DNA from: Puniceicoccaceae bacterium K14
GTDB taxonomy: Bacteria; Verrucomicrobiota; Verrucomicrobiia; Opitutales; Opitutaceae
Length of the DNA stretch: 37,599 nt
Assembly (NCBI GenBank): GCA_022538095.1
Contig: JAKYXN010000052.1
Coordinates: 1-37,599 of the forward strand
Reading direction: 5' to 3'
The notes under the pieces were generated by a model. The model saw only the letters and a program-made list of their open reading frames with translations. It had not been told where the DNA came from and made no database searches. The position numbers and the translations under genes were made by a program. Of this stretch, positions 27,164 to 36,010 are shown in pieces. Position 1 is the first letter of the stretch. Each line of letters begins with the position of its first letter.

Positions 27164-27518
27164 AATATTCTATGATTAGATTTTCTTATTTATCGATACT
27201 TCTTAAAATAACTCGGCTAATAACAAACCGAATATTGACCTATCTTCAAGCGCAAAGAGCACAGACTGTCCAGAGAATCGCATTATTCTTAGAATATAAA
27301 ATGCAAGCTCTCTAACTGGTTAGACATAGTGAAAAAATTGTGGGGTATTTTTACTGTCAGCGAAAACAAATCAACTCCCCTTATTCTTTTGAAGAATCCA
27401 GTTTACCACAGAAAGCGTACACAGAGTATGTCATGTCCGCATATTAACTTGCTCATAAATTCACGACACCTACGTTGCCCCCCTTCAACACCCCTTTTTG
27501 AAACCCAATCTAAAACTT
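27164..27518. promoter_or_regulatory. Long divergent intergenic region, aldolase and TonB receptor
   Basis: These 355 bases between divergent genes are AT-rich and hold no convincing gene. An inverted repeat TCTAAC-TG-GTTAGA (27311-27324) is a candidate operator. I looked for a cobalamin or other riboswitch before the TonB receptor and recognised none. A 96-codon GTG-start frame (27329-27619) runs into the receptor gene in another frame and is judged a shadow. Confidence 0.45.
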
Positions 27519-29597
27519 ATGAAACTACCATTCATCGCAAAGTCGCTTGTGCTCAGCCTTCCCTTATCCCTAGCTGCCAAGGACTCCACTATTCAACTAG
27601 ACGATTTTCAAGTCACTAGCCAAAGATCATTCAACGGCGTAAGTAACGAGGGTGGGAACTATTCAATTAACGCCGACGCAATTCTATCCTACAATTTACA
27701 GGATTTGAGCCAAGTACTGACGACCACTCCGTCAATGCGAGCCTACCGACGCACTGCAGCGAAATCGGCTCACCCCACAACTCAAGGCCTCTGTTTCCGC
27801 AATACTGGAGTAAGCGCAACTTCCAGAGCACTCGTACTCCTCAGTGGCGTACCGCAAAATGACCCTTTTGGCGGCTGGATTTTTTGGAATCGCTATCATA
27901 TCGATGCGATCGACTCAGTTAACATATCCGCAACGGGCGATAATGAGCTTTGGGGCAATCTTGGAGCTGGAGGATTAATTACACTCAACCCAAGCGAAAG
28001 CCAGCTGGGTCGCCAATCACTGTCTGCTAGCGTCGGATCAGACTCATCTTATTCCTTCGCGCTCGGCCGCAATGTAAAGTTAAACGAGTCCTCGAATATC
28101 GATATCGACGCTCGTATCTTTGACTCTGGAGGTTTCGAAGTAATCCATCCAGACCAACAAGGTTCGCTCGATCAAGAAGCTAAATCAGAATCCCAAGCAA
28201 TCCGCGCTCAGTACAATTTGGATACAAAATCCGGTTGGGCAATTAGTGGTGCAATCGACTACTTCCAAGAAGAACGAAATAACGGAACGCCGCTCGCAAA
28301 TAATGAGACTGAGGCACTCGACATCGCTTTTAGTGCCGGAAAAATCATCGACGATTCAAGTCAACTCAACATCACCGCATACTATCAGGATCGTAGCTAC
28401 GAAAACCAATTCACATCGGTAGATGACGAACGAGCCTCAGAGATCGTAGCGCTCGATCAGTTTGATGTTCCAGCAACGGCTTACGGATCCAGCATCACAT
28501 ACGCAAAGACCGTTAGTGAAAGATATTCCTTTCTGACGGGTGTGGATGCCCGAGCGATCGATGGCGAAGTCAATGAAAGATACCGTAACTTGGGAGCTGG
28601 TTTAACACGACAGAGACAAGCCGGCGGCGAACAATTTTTCCTCGGTATATTCGCAGCGGCTCAGTACAAATTTTCTGATTCTACCGAAGCAAGTATTTCC
28701 ACTCGCGTTGACCATATTGATCAAACTGACGGCATGCGGGTCGAAATTGATTCCGATTCAAAGGAAGTTCTAAGAGACGACGTTTTTGAAGATCGCGACG
28801 ATACAGAAGTATCCATAAACGCCTCACTTACCCACTACCTCAATGAAACTCAATCGATCTCCGCAACGGTTTTCCGTGGCTTCCGAGCTCCAACTCTCAA
28901 CGAACTCTATCGCCCGTTTCGTGTAAAAAATGACATCGTCGAAGCCAACACAGATCTCGTGAATGAAGAACAGATTGGCTTCCAGCTATCATACGATGCG
29001 GTTATAAACAATTCAGTATCTATTGGAGTCAGAGGTTTCCATTACCAGTTGAACGACATGATCGCCAATGTGCTCGTAACAACCGATGTCGGCTTCGACC
29101 CGCTATTCGGATTCATTCCCGAAGGAGGCTCAGGCAGCCAGCGCATGAATATTGACGAAAGTACAGTCACTGGTTTTGAAATCGAACTCAACGCCAACCT
29201 AACCGAATCTTTAGCAGCAACCGTCAACTACACCTACGCTCCGACAAAAGTAGAAGAAAGCAATCAAAGCGACAACGTTGTAGGAAATGCATTTCCTCAG
29301 AGCCCCGACAATCGACTCTATGCAGAACTCAATTGGCAAGTCACCAACAACACCCAAGCGTGGGTATCAACTTCAGTCTGGGACGATCAATTTGACGACC
29401 TAGGCAACACACGCAATCTAGATTCTGGATACTCGATTGATCTTGGCCTCAATTGGGCAGTAAACGATTCCTCTAGGATCTCGCTACGGGTTGAAAACGC
29501 TACAGACGCTACTATAGAAGCCGGCATAACAACCGGTGGACTCGTTTCTATAAGCGCACCGCGTACCGCCTGGATCACCTACTCACTTAGGAACTAA
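27519..29597 (+). CDS. TonB-dependent outer-membrane receptor
   Basis: A 692-residue beta-barrel importer. A signal peptide (MKLPFIAKSLVLSLPLSLAA) starts at the ATG; an in-frame TTG seven codons earlier is less likely. The short segment STIQLDDFQVTSQRS right after it may be the TonB box. The plug domain (to about 170) contains GLCFRNTGVSATSRALVLLSG and GAGGLITLNPS. The barrel follows, with aromatic-rich strands such as FRGFRAPTLNELYRP and a final ITYSLRN, which ends in Asn rather than the usual aromatic residue. It lacks a carboxypeptidase-like N-terminal extension, so it is not SusC-like. No partner ABC transporter or lipoprotein is near, so the ligand is unknown. Its terminator lies inside the convergent exonuclease gene. 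Confidence 0.93.
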   Translation: MKLPFIAKSLVLSLPLSLAAKDSTIQLDDFQVTSQRSFNGVSNEGGNYSINADAILSYNLQDLSQVLTTTPSMRAYRRTAAKSAHPTTQGLCFRNTGVSATSRALVLLSGVPQNDPFGGWIFWNRYHIDAIDSVNISATGDNELWGNLGAGGLITLNPSESQLGRQSLSASVGSDSSYSFALGRNVKLNESSNIDIDARIFDSGGFEVIHPDQQGSLDQEAKSESQAIRAQYNLDTKSGWAISGAIDYFQEERNNGTPLANNETEALDIAFSAGKIIDDSSQLNITAYYQDRSYENQFTSVDDERASEIVALDQFDVPATAYGSSITYAKTVSERYSFLTGVDARAIDGEVNERYRNLGAGLTRQRQAGGEQFFLGIFAAAQYKFSDSTEASISTRVDHIDQTDGMRVEIDSDSKEVLRDDVFEDRDDTEVSINASLTHYLNETQSISATVFRGFRAPTLNELYRPFRVKNDIVEANTDLVNEEQIGFQLSYDAVINNSVSIGVRGFHYQLNDMIANVLVTTDVGFDPLFGFIPEGGSGSQRMNIDESTVTGFEIELNANLTESLAATVNYTYAPTKVEESNQSDNVVGNAFPQSPDNRLYAELNWQVTNNTQAWVSTSVWDDQFDDLGNTRNLDSGYSIDLGLNWAVNDSSRISLRVENATDATIEAGITTGGLVSISAPRTAWITYSLRN

Positions 29598-30283
29598 TAT
29601 TTCCGAATAGGTAAATCTTTTAGAAGAAGCTCCTTTCCGAGGAGCTTTCTTCTTTTAGCGCACAAGTATAGAAACAACTCTGCCGTAGTAAACGCATCTC
29701 CTTCGGCTGTATGCCTCAACCACATTTCAATATCACACTGCGAGCACACTTCATCTAGAGAAGGGGGTCGTTGGTTAGCATATCCAGTTTGAGCAAAGGC
29801 ATCTAATGCTCGCATTGCCAAATCTGCCGTGTCCACAATTGGATTACAAAAACTAATTCCGAAATGCCGCTGTAAGCCCATATCGATCATCATGGCATCG
29901 AAACCGATATGATGGCCGACCACTACAGCGCCTGTGAGAAAAGGAATCAGTTCCCGCATAACAACATATTCCTGCTGCCCCTGCATTGTCTCATCAGGTA
30001 GGATTCCGTGAACCTTGACTGCCTCTGTCAAAGACGCATTGGACTGAAAAATAGTCCAAGAGCACATGTTCTGTATAGAAATGCGATTATCAGTTACTTC
30101 AAACGCAGCCAACGAGAGCATTCTATCATTTCGCTTATCAAAACCTGATGTCTCAGCGTCTAAAACGACAAAACGAACGGAAGACAACGGAGCCTTTCGG
30201 TTCATACGACGCAGTCGTGACTTCTCCTCATATTCAGAAACAATTGGATCCGTCGACTTTGCTTTTGTCCAAGGGAACTTCAT
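29594..30283 (-). CDS. DEDDh 3'-5' exonuclease (DnaQ/PolC-like)
   Basis: A 229-residue nuclease-fold protein related to the epsilon subunit of DNA polymerase III. The ExoI motif is VVLDAETSGFD with the D-x-E pair, ExoII is VVGHHIGFDAMMIDMG, and ExoIII is HTAEGDAFTTAELF, giving the DEDDh set. It is too short for, and has no extra domain of, a UvrC-type or polymerase fusion. It lies four bases after the cNMP/CBS/DUF294 gene. This pairing is common in bacteria, often next to acetate permease genes (not present here), which suggests a shared but poorly understood signalling or nucleotide role rather than replication. Its last codons overlap the TonB receptor stop by four bases and hold the terminator for that gene. 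Confidence 0.93.
   Translation of the reverse strand: MKFPWTKAKSTDPIVSEYEEKSRLRRMNRKAPLSSVRFVVLDAETSGFDKRNDRMLSLAAFEVTDNRISIQNMCSWTIFQSNASLTEAVKVHGILPDETMQGQQEYVVMRELIPFLTGAVVVGHHIGFDAMMIDMGLQRHFGISFCNPIVDTADLAMRALDAFAQTGYANQRPPSLDEVCSQCDIEMWLRHTAEGDAFTTAELFLYLCAKRRKLLGKELLLKDLPIRKY
29622..29657 (+). terminator. Intrinsic terminator of the TonB receptor inside the exonuclease gene
   Basis: AGAAGAAGCTCC (29622-29633) pairs with GGAGCTTTCTTCT (29641-29653) with one bulged T, around a seven-base loop, followed by TTTT. It sits 25 bases beyond the receptor stop and within the coding part of the convergent exonuclease gene. Confidence 0.8.
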
Positions 30284-30287
30284 AGAT

Positions 30288-32228
30288 CTATTTCAAATCC
30301 AATGCGAATTCCAAGCGAATCGCACCTTGCACCATCCGCACCACATCAAACGCATTTGCTAGTTGGGTTTTCTCTAGCTTCGTTAGTTCCTTTGGTTCAA
30401 TAAACTTGCCGGAGTCCTTTTGCTTTATGCCATTCTGAAGGCGTAACCGGAGCATAAAGTCGCAGCTTTCCTGGGCGAGTTTCGCCAGCTTATCATACTT
30501 CTCGATATTTTTCAGGTCATCCCAACGCCCTTCAGTCGAGTAGCGGCGTTTTAGATTATGTTTCAAAACCAACAAGCGAGCTGCATCCCGCAAAGGCGCG
30601 ATACCTCTCGATTTCAAATCAAATCGCCCTTCGTGGTCTCCTCGTTTTTCAACTACGAATTTACCAAAAAAGTTCAATGGCACTGCTGTTTCTACAACCT
30701 GCTCAGCCATAACCCGCTGCCAGCTCTCTCGTTCGCTAACAACTTTGAAAATAACATCGCGTAAATTCTCCACCAAGGAACTGTCGCCACAAACAAAACG
30801 CATATCATACAGTACAAGCGCCCTCAATACTCGCTCCCCTGAACTCATTGGCTCAATCGACCCCAACTCTTCAATCCATTCTGTATCTGTTCGACACCAT
30901 TTTGGGTTCATCGCCATCACCCCACCCTGACAACGAGAGAACCCACAACTGACGAAGAGATCGATCACTCGTGTAGCCAACCGTAAAAAGAAAGATCGAT
31001 GAGTCTCATCTTGGTCGCGATCTCCTAATGACCGGAAAACGAGAGCATTATCCATATCAGTACGAAGTACTTGCTCACGGCGACCGTCACTTCCAACTGA
31101 TATCCAAGACCACGGAACGTCTGGGCAAGGTTCACCCTGTTCTTTAAGCTCATCTATAGCGATCTGAGTAAATCGCATTGCCAATGCATCGTATATCTCT
31201 GCGCAAATACGTCCTAAGAATGAGGCCGATATACCTGCGTCCAAATAACTGATCGCGATCTGCTCCACATCATCACAGATTTCTCTGAATCGTTTAAAGG
31301 AGCGAATGTTGCGTATTTCGCTCATCAAACCAGCTGGGTTATGACCACTTTGCGACAGAAGGTCCTTGTCTGTACACACATCCAATACTTCGGCATTAAT
31401 CGTCCCATCTTCCGTGATACACACCTGCCCGATTTTCTTCCGCAGCATTAGCAAAATAACTTCAGTAGAATTTGAATACGGCTCTACCGTAACAACGGGC
31501 GATGTCATTATATCAGAGACCGGTTGCGTTTTACTAATACTGCCTACCACAACATTCCTCACAATGTTGCTATGAGAAACAATTCCCAAAGGCTTTCTAT
31601 CATCGTCCAAAACCAAAATAGAGGGAAGCTTACGCGAAACCATTTCCTCAGCCGCCTCAAAAATAGCCGTATCCGGAGAGCACCACAAAAGCCTTTCCTT
31701 GGGCCTCAATCGCAAACGTTGCACCCCTGCAAGGTGAGCCTGCAAAATGCTGTTCTCTTTTTGCGATTCCAAGGGTGCCGGCAACGAGACAGAACGCCCG
31801 ACACGCGTTGACCAAAAAAGGTGCCGACGGGTATAGGCTCGAGCTTGGTCATTGCGCTGCAAAATAGAATCCAACTGCTGCCAATCCAAAGTATAAAAAA
31901 TACAATACTCGGCTACTTTTGCCGACACCCGAAACGGTTCGGATTCTATCATTGCCGTTAAGCCCAGTAAATCACCTTCATCTCGTACATCGACAAGCTC
32001 CTCTCGTCCATCCTGCTTCCACAAGTACTCTACGCGCCCTTTGGCCAAAAAATGTAATTTGGAGCCAGGCGCGTCTCCTTGCTGCCAGACGAAATCATCC
32101 TGTGCCATTACAAGTACCTCTGCTTCTTCGGCTAGAACAGCGGTATCGTATTGAGACATCATAGAGAAAGGCGGAAACTTACTAAGTGCCGCAGCAATAC
32201 GGCCCGGGATCACACTTTTATTCTGCAT
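30288..32228 (-). CDS. cNMP-binding, CBS and DUF294 nucleotidyltransferase-like protein
   Basis: A 646-residue signalling protein. Residues about 20-130 form a cyclic-nucleotide-binding (CRP-like) domain. Residues about 165-300 form a pair of CBS domains (SVSDIMTSPVVTVEP-like segment, then AEVLDVCTDKDLL). The centre, from about 370, is the DUF294 nucleotidyltransferase-like domain with SVGSDGRREQVLRTDMDNALVF, which matches the G-S-x-x-R-x-E-Q...D-x-D pattern, and the DUF294 C-terminal substrate domain follows. The layout resembles a GlnD-like enzyme sensing cyclic nucleotides and adenylates. It is the first gene of a two-gene unit with the exonuclease. Which nucleotide binds, and what is modified, cannot be read from the sequence. 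Confidence 0.93.
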   Translation of the reverse strand: MQNKSVIPGRIAAALSKFPPFSMMSQYDTAVLAEEAEVLVMAQDDFVWQQGDAPGSKLHFLAKGRVEYLWKQDGREELVDVRDEGDLLGLTAMIESEPFRVSAKVAEYCIFYTLDWQQLDSILQRNDQARAYTRRHLFWSTRVGRSVSLPAPLESQKENSILQAHLAGVQRLRLRPKERLLWCSPDTAIFEAAEEMVSRKLPSILVLDDDRKPLGIVSHSNIVRNVVVGSISKTQPVSDIMTSPVVTVEPYSNSTEVILLMLRKKIGQVCITEDGTINAEVLDVCTDKDLLSQSGHNPAGLMSEIRNIRSFKRFREICDDVEQIAISYLDAGISASFLGRICAEIYDALAMRFTQIAIDELKEQGEPCPDVPWSWISVGSDGRREQVLRTDMDNALVFRSLGDRDQDETHRSFFLRLATRVIDLFVSCGFSRCQGGVMAMNPKWCRTDTEWIEELGSIEPMSSGERVLRALVLYDMRFVCGDSSLVENLRDVIFKVVSERESWQRVMAEQVVETAVPLNFFGKFVVEKRGDHEGRFDLKSRGIAPLRDAARLLVLKHNLKRRYSTEGRWDDLKNIEKYDKLAKLAQESCDFMLRLRLQNGIKQKDSGKFIEPKELTKLEKTQLANAFDVVRMVQGAIRLEFALDLK

Positions 32229-32304
32229 AACAATCAGTCACAAATGCGTACGACCATCTTGAGAGAGGAGCAAGCGATTAAGCTTATCTCATCTCCCAAG
32301 CAAA

Positions 32305-32331
32305 AAAGCCCGAGCAATTCGCTCGGGCTTT
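32305..32331 (-). terminator. Intrinsic terminator after the MscS gene
   Basis: A perfect 11-pair stem (AAAGCCCGAGC / GCTCGGGCTTT) with a five-base loop is followed by six T on the minus strand. It lies about 30 bases beyond the mscS stop and just upstream of the DUF294 gene. Confidence 0.93.
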
Positions 32332-32360
32332 CTGGAAAATATTGATGTAAAAGACGAAAC

Positions 32361-33209
32361 TTATGCGTCTTTGATCATATGAACGTCGCGCTGAGGGAAT
32401 GGGATCGTAATACCCTCTTCATCGAAGCGTACTTTAATTCGTTCTTGCAGATCAAAAAACAAATCCCAGTAGTCTTCCACTTTTACCCACGGACGGAATG
32501 CAAAATTGATAGAGCTATCAGCCATTTCCATCAAACCGATAGTCGGAGTAGGATCTTTCAGAATACGCGGCTCATTGTCCAAGATTTCTTGAAGGATCTT
32601 CTTAACCTTGAATACGTCATCGCCATAACTGACGCCTGCAACAAGATCCAGCCGACGTGTACCAATTTTAGTATAATTTTCGATAACCCCTCCAGTCGCG
32701 ATTGCATTCGGCACGATTTGAGTCCGATTGTCCAATGTAACGACTGTAGTTGTGAATATCCCAATTTCCGTCACTGAACCTTCAGCGCCACCTGCAACGA
32801 CATAATCGCCGACTTTGTATGGCTTAAAGATGAGAATCAAAACGCCCGCTGCGAAATTTGACAAAGAACCTTGAAGGGCTAAGCCAATTGCTAAACCAGC
32901 AGCACCCAAGATAGCAACGAACGAAGTCGTCTGTATGCCTAATTTCCCTAAAGCCGCAATGATAACAAATGCCAACAAAGCAGCATGGGCTAACGAGGAT
33001 GCAAACCCAACTAACGACGGCTCGACCTTACGGGATTCAAGCGTCTTGCGAAACGCCTTCGTCAACAAATTGGCGACAATGCGACCAATGATAAAGATGG
33101 CTAATGCAGCCAATATTTTGATACCATACGTAGATACAATCTCTGTAAGATTCTGCAGGATTGAATCGATATCGATAAATGAGGTACTAGTTGATTCTTC
33201 TTCTTCCAT
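32361..33209 (-). CDS. Small-conductance mechanosensitive channel (MscS family)
   Basis: A 282-residue inner-membrane channel that opens under membrane tension to release solutes after osmotic downshift. After a short polar N-terminus come three helices (about 28-52, 68-88, 92-120). The pore-lining third helix reads LGAAGLAIGLALQGSLSNFAAGVLILIFKP in overlapping short pieces, with the Ala/Gly packing that marks the family. The following KVGDYVV opens the beta domain, and VPNAIATGGVIENYTK is the usual end of it. The C-terminal alpha/beta domain with ITIPFPQRDVH is complete. It is a single gene with a strong terminator. Confidence 0.96.
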   Translation of the reverse strand: MEEEESTSTSFIDIDSILQNLTEIVSTYGIKILAALAIFIIGRIVANLLTKAFRKTLESRKVEPSLVGFASSLAHAALLAFVIIAALGKLGIQTTSFVAILGAAGLAIGLALQGSLSNFAAGVLILIFKPYKVGDYVVAGGAEGSVTEIGIFTTTVVTLDNRTQIVPNAIATGGVIENYTKIGTRRLDLVAGVSYGDDVFKVKKILQEILDNEPRILKDPTPTIGLMEMADSSINFAFRPWVKVEDYWDLFFDLQERIKVRFDEEGITIPFPQRDVHMIKDA

Positions 33210-33282
33210 ACCGAAGACTAGAACAAACTTTATGCCTAAGGCAACTAACGTATTGCTTATTTGACTATCCCTTAAAGGAAAA

Positions 33283-33310
33283 GGCTCGGTTTCGCGTTGG
33301 AAACCAAGCC
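33283..33310 (-). terminator. Intrinsic terminator after opcA
   Basis: An 11-pair stem (GGCTCGGTTTC / GAAACCAAGCC, with one G-U pair in the minus-strand RNA) and a six-base loop are followed on the minus strand by TTTTCCTTT. It sits about 16 bases beyond the opcA stop and closes the zwf-opcA unit. Confidence 0.8.
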
Positions 33311-33325
33311 ATTCCTGAAAAAATG

Positions 33326-34312
33326 CTAGGCAAAAAACATGGCCTCAGCCAAGGTCTCAGTAGGATCAAGCAACCGAATCCCTGCGGTCATCGAATGTCC
33401 TTCTCCAGAGAATACTGCATCGATTTTTCCTTGGCCAGCAGACAAGTTAAGTTCGCAGGTAAGAGAATTCTTATTGTTGTATGAAAACGACAAAAATGGA
33501 ATCTCCACTTTGTCGTTTACTTCGCGAGAAAAAGAGACCTCGGTATCGCTTTGGCAGGAATCGATAACAGTTTGTATCCAACCGAGCAAAGCCTTACCTT
33601 CCGCCGAAAATGAGGTTGGTACTTTCATTTCAACCCCTTGTAAGCCGTCAAGAATCGACTCGATAGCATACGAGCTCATGAATTGGCCGATAGATTGACG
33701 AATTGATAGCAACCTTGAATACGCCAAATCATGAATCTTGCCGCTGTAAGGAATTTCAACTTCTTTAAGAAGATCTTCATCACAGGCCGCATCCAAAACA
33801 ACTCGTTGCGATTCCTTAAAAAAGAACTGATAATCAGATAATCTTTGCGCTGAACCGAAACTCACCGGCCAGTAATAGGTAGGTAAATCCGCTTCTAGGA
33901 AAATGGATACTTGATTCTCCAGAAATCTCCGATCGCTTAAAGTATAACCTAAAGTCAATACTTCACAGCAACTCATTCCATCTCCAGCCTGCCCGATATC
34001 GCAATGCGAGTAAATTTTGCAGACCATATCGCTGTTATCATTCCATGAATCCGGCTGGGCACACAGTATGATCACCCGACACGGGTAGCGTCTTGAGAAC
34101 TCAAGCGCGGTCTGGAAGGTACTCTCCCCTTGCTCAACCGAGCACTCGAAGCCCATATGCAATATCAAGTTCATGCGCGATGCCCGATACTCAGAAGGAG
34201 CTTTTGCATCGCTACCAGCCGGAGCTTCCCACATCTTAGACAACTCAGAGAGCGCCTTCCCGACGGGAACCTCAAAACCAGGTAAAGTATTATAAATTTC
34301 GCTTTTAGCCAT
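33326..34312 (-). CDS. opcA: Glucose-6-phosphate dehydrogenase assembly protein OpcA
   Basis: A 328-residue protein of the OpcA family, known mainly from cyanobacteria and actinobacteria, where it binds glucose-6-phosphate dehydrogenase and changes its assembly, activity and redox control. The central segment YPCRVIILC, the DLPTYYWPVSFG loop and the following FFFKESQRVVLDAA are family features. Several cysteines (about 54, 77, 84, 97, 103 and the CC pair near 114) could suit redox control, though this is inference. It lies 23 bases after zwf and is surely co-transcribed. The gene pair is closed by the terminator at 33283-33310. No Shine-Dalgarno sequence precedes the ATG. Confidence 0.9.
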   Translation of the reverse strand: MAKSEIYNTLPGFEVPVGKALSELSKMWEAPAGSDAKAPSEYRASRMNLILHMGFECSVEQGESTFQTALEFSRRYPCRVIILCAQPDSWNDNSDMVCKIYSHCDIGQAGDGMSCCEVLTLGYTLSDRRFLENQVSIFLEADLPTYYWPVSFGSAQRLSDYQFFFKESQRVVLDAACDEDLLKEVEIPYSGKIHDLAYSRLLSIRQSIGQFMSSYAIESILDGLQGVEMKVPTSFSAEGKALLGWIQTVIDSCQSDTEVSFSREVNDKVEIPFLSFSYNNKNSLTCELNLSAGQGKIDAVFSGEGHSMTAGIRLLDPTETLAEAMFFA

Positions 34313-34335
34313 ACAGGCAATTACCTCGTTTTAAA

Positions 34336-35877
34336 CTACGGCCTACGCCATTCGTCGTTGTTCGCCCAAAGCATACGGTCAGCGGCTCTTGGCCCCCAAG
34401 AACCTGACGTGTAGGCCTCCATACCGCGTCGTCCTTCTGAAGCCCAAAACTCGTGCAAAGGAGTAATCAAATTCCAAGAAGCTTCAGTTTCGTCACCACG
34501 AATGAAAAGCGTACCATCGCCAATCATCGCATCCAAAACCAAACGCTCGTACGCTTCGGGAGTATTCGACCCAAAGGTTGTGCTATACTTAAAGTGCATC
34601 TTAACTGGCTGCGTACGCGTTTGCAAACCTGGAATCTTAGCATTAAGCAAAACTGTAGATCCTTCGTCTGGTTGAATCTGGTACACCAATGTATTCGATG
34701 CCAAGCTCAGCGATTCGTTTTTACTAAACAAAGTTGAAGGTGGACGCTTGAACTGTATCGCAATCTCGGTGACACGTCGTGACATTCTCTTGCCAGAGCG
34801 GAGATAGAACGGAACGCCTTGCCAGCGCCAGTTATTGATATTCAAACGCAAAGCACAGTAAGTTTCCGTTTCAGATTCAGTAGAAACTCCTTGCTCCTGG
34901 CGATAGCCAGGAACCTTCAAACCATCAACGAGACCTTCATCATATTGAGCCCGAATGACGTCTGGGTTAGCATAATCTGTATTCAGCGGCTCAATCGCCT
35001 TCAAAAGCTTTACTTTTTCGTCGCGAATCGACTCCGCATTCAATGAAGACGGCGGCTCCATAGCCATCAAAGCCAGAAGCTGCATGGTATGATTTTGGAT
35101 CATATCGCGCGTCGCTCCACTTTGTTCGTAATACCCGCCTCGCGTTCCAACTCCGAGTGATTCTGCCACCGTGATCTGTACATTTTCCACGTATTGGCGA
35201 TTCCATAGTGGCTCGAAAATCGAGTTTGCAAAACGCTGCACAAGCAAATCCTGAACCGTTTCTTTACCAAGATAATGATCGATCCGATAGACTTGTCGCT
35301 CTTGGAAAACACCCTGAATCACGCGATTCAAGTTTTGCGCAGATGCCAAATCCTTACCAAAAGGTTTTTCCACGACAACCTTAGTATGCTTGTCAGTTTC
35401 TTGGTACTTAGTGGCCAAGCCACACGCTCCAAGGTTTTTGATAATTGGCTCAAAAACCGATGGGGGCGTGGATACATAACAAACACTCTGAGCAGCTCGT
35501 CCCAAATCCTTTTCGATCGAGTCAATCTTGGCCTTAAGTTTTTCAAAGGCAGCGAGCTCATCGTATCCACCACTACAATAATAGGTATGCTCTTCTATTC
35601 GTTTCCAAATATCTTTATCTAGCTTTCTACGAGAAAACTTCGATATAGCCTCTGTGCAAACCTCGCGAAACTCCTCATCAGGAATCGGCTTTCGCCCATA
35701 TCCAATCAGGTAAAAATCCGCCGGCAATAAATTATCAACCGCCAAGTTGTAAATTGCTGGAACCAATTTTCTAGCGCACAAATCTCCAGATGCGCCAAAA
35801 ATAGTAATAATAGTCGGTTGAGCCCCTCGGTGCTTGCTCAAACCTTTAAGAAAGGGATGTCGCGATTCTTCTGACAT
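34336..35877 (-). CDS. zwf: Glucose-6-phosphate 1-dehydrogenase
   Basis: Oxidises glucose 6-phosphate to 6-phosphogluconolactone and makes NADPH, opening the oxidative pentose phosphate or Entner-Doudoroff route. The 513-residue length is standard. Seen: the coenzyme loop FGASGDLCARKL (27-38), EKPFGKDL (170-177), the active-site signature RIDHYLGKE (198-206) with catalytic His201 or its neighbour, and the C-terminal domain through GTLFIRGDETEASW and the final GSWGPRAADRM. All expected features are intact. It is the first gene of a zwf-opcA pair. The 133-base gap upstream separates it from the predicted outer-membrane protein; no clear promoter was identified there. Confidence 0.97.
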   Translation of the reverse strand: MSEESRHPFLKGLSKHRGAQPTIITIFGASGDLCARKLVPAIYNLAVDNLLPADFYLIGYGRKPIPDEEFREVCTEAISKFSRRKLDKDIWKRIEEHTYYCSGGYDELAAFEKLKAKIDSIEKDLGRAAQSVCYVSTPPSVFEPIIKNLGACGLATKYQETDKHTKVVVEKPFGKDLASAQNLNRVIQGVFQERQVYRIDHYLGKETVQDLLVQRFANSIFEPLWNRQYVENVQITVAESLGVGTRGGYYEQSGATRDMIQNHTMQLLALMAMEPPSSLNAESIRDEKVKLLKAIEPLNTDYANPDVIRAQYDEGLVDGLKVPGYRQEQGVSTESETETYCALRLNINNWRWQGVPFYLRSGKRMSRRVTEIAIQFKRPPSTLFSKNESLSLASNTLVYQIQPDEGSTVLLNAKIPGLQTRTQPVKMHFKYSTTFGSNTPEAYERLVLDAMIGDGTLFIRGDETEASWNLITPLHEFWASEGRRGMEAYTSGSWGPRAADRMLWANNDEWRRP

Positions 35878-36010
35878 AATATGTCAGGCAGGTTGCAGTC
35901 TGAAAGGCTTCTTGTAAAGGTGATTAGCCAATGCAATGAGATTATCGCCTCATTCAATATTCGAACATGAATCAATTAATCGCCCAGGATTAAACCGCCT
36001 CATTGAAAGA

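Noticed and set aside
27164-27518. Cobalamin riboswitch before the TonB receptor
   Set aside because: I could not find the conserved core boxes; only a short dyad is present.
27329-27619. 96-codon GTG-start frame upstream of the TonB receptor
   Set aside because: It runs out of frame into the receptor signal peptide, lacks a good start context and shows no protein-like pattern.
27519-29597. SusC-like glycan importer
   Set aside because: No N-terminal carboxypeptidase-like extension and no SusD gene follows.
32379-32777. 132-codon plus-strand frame across mscS
   Set aside because: It is antisense to a clear MscS coding region with no independent signal.
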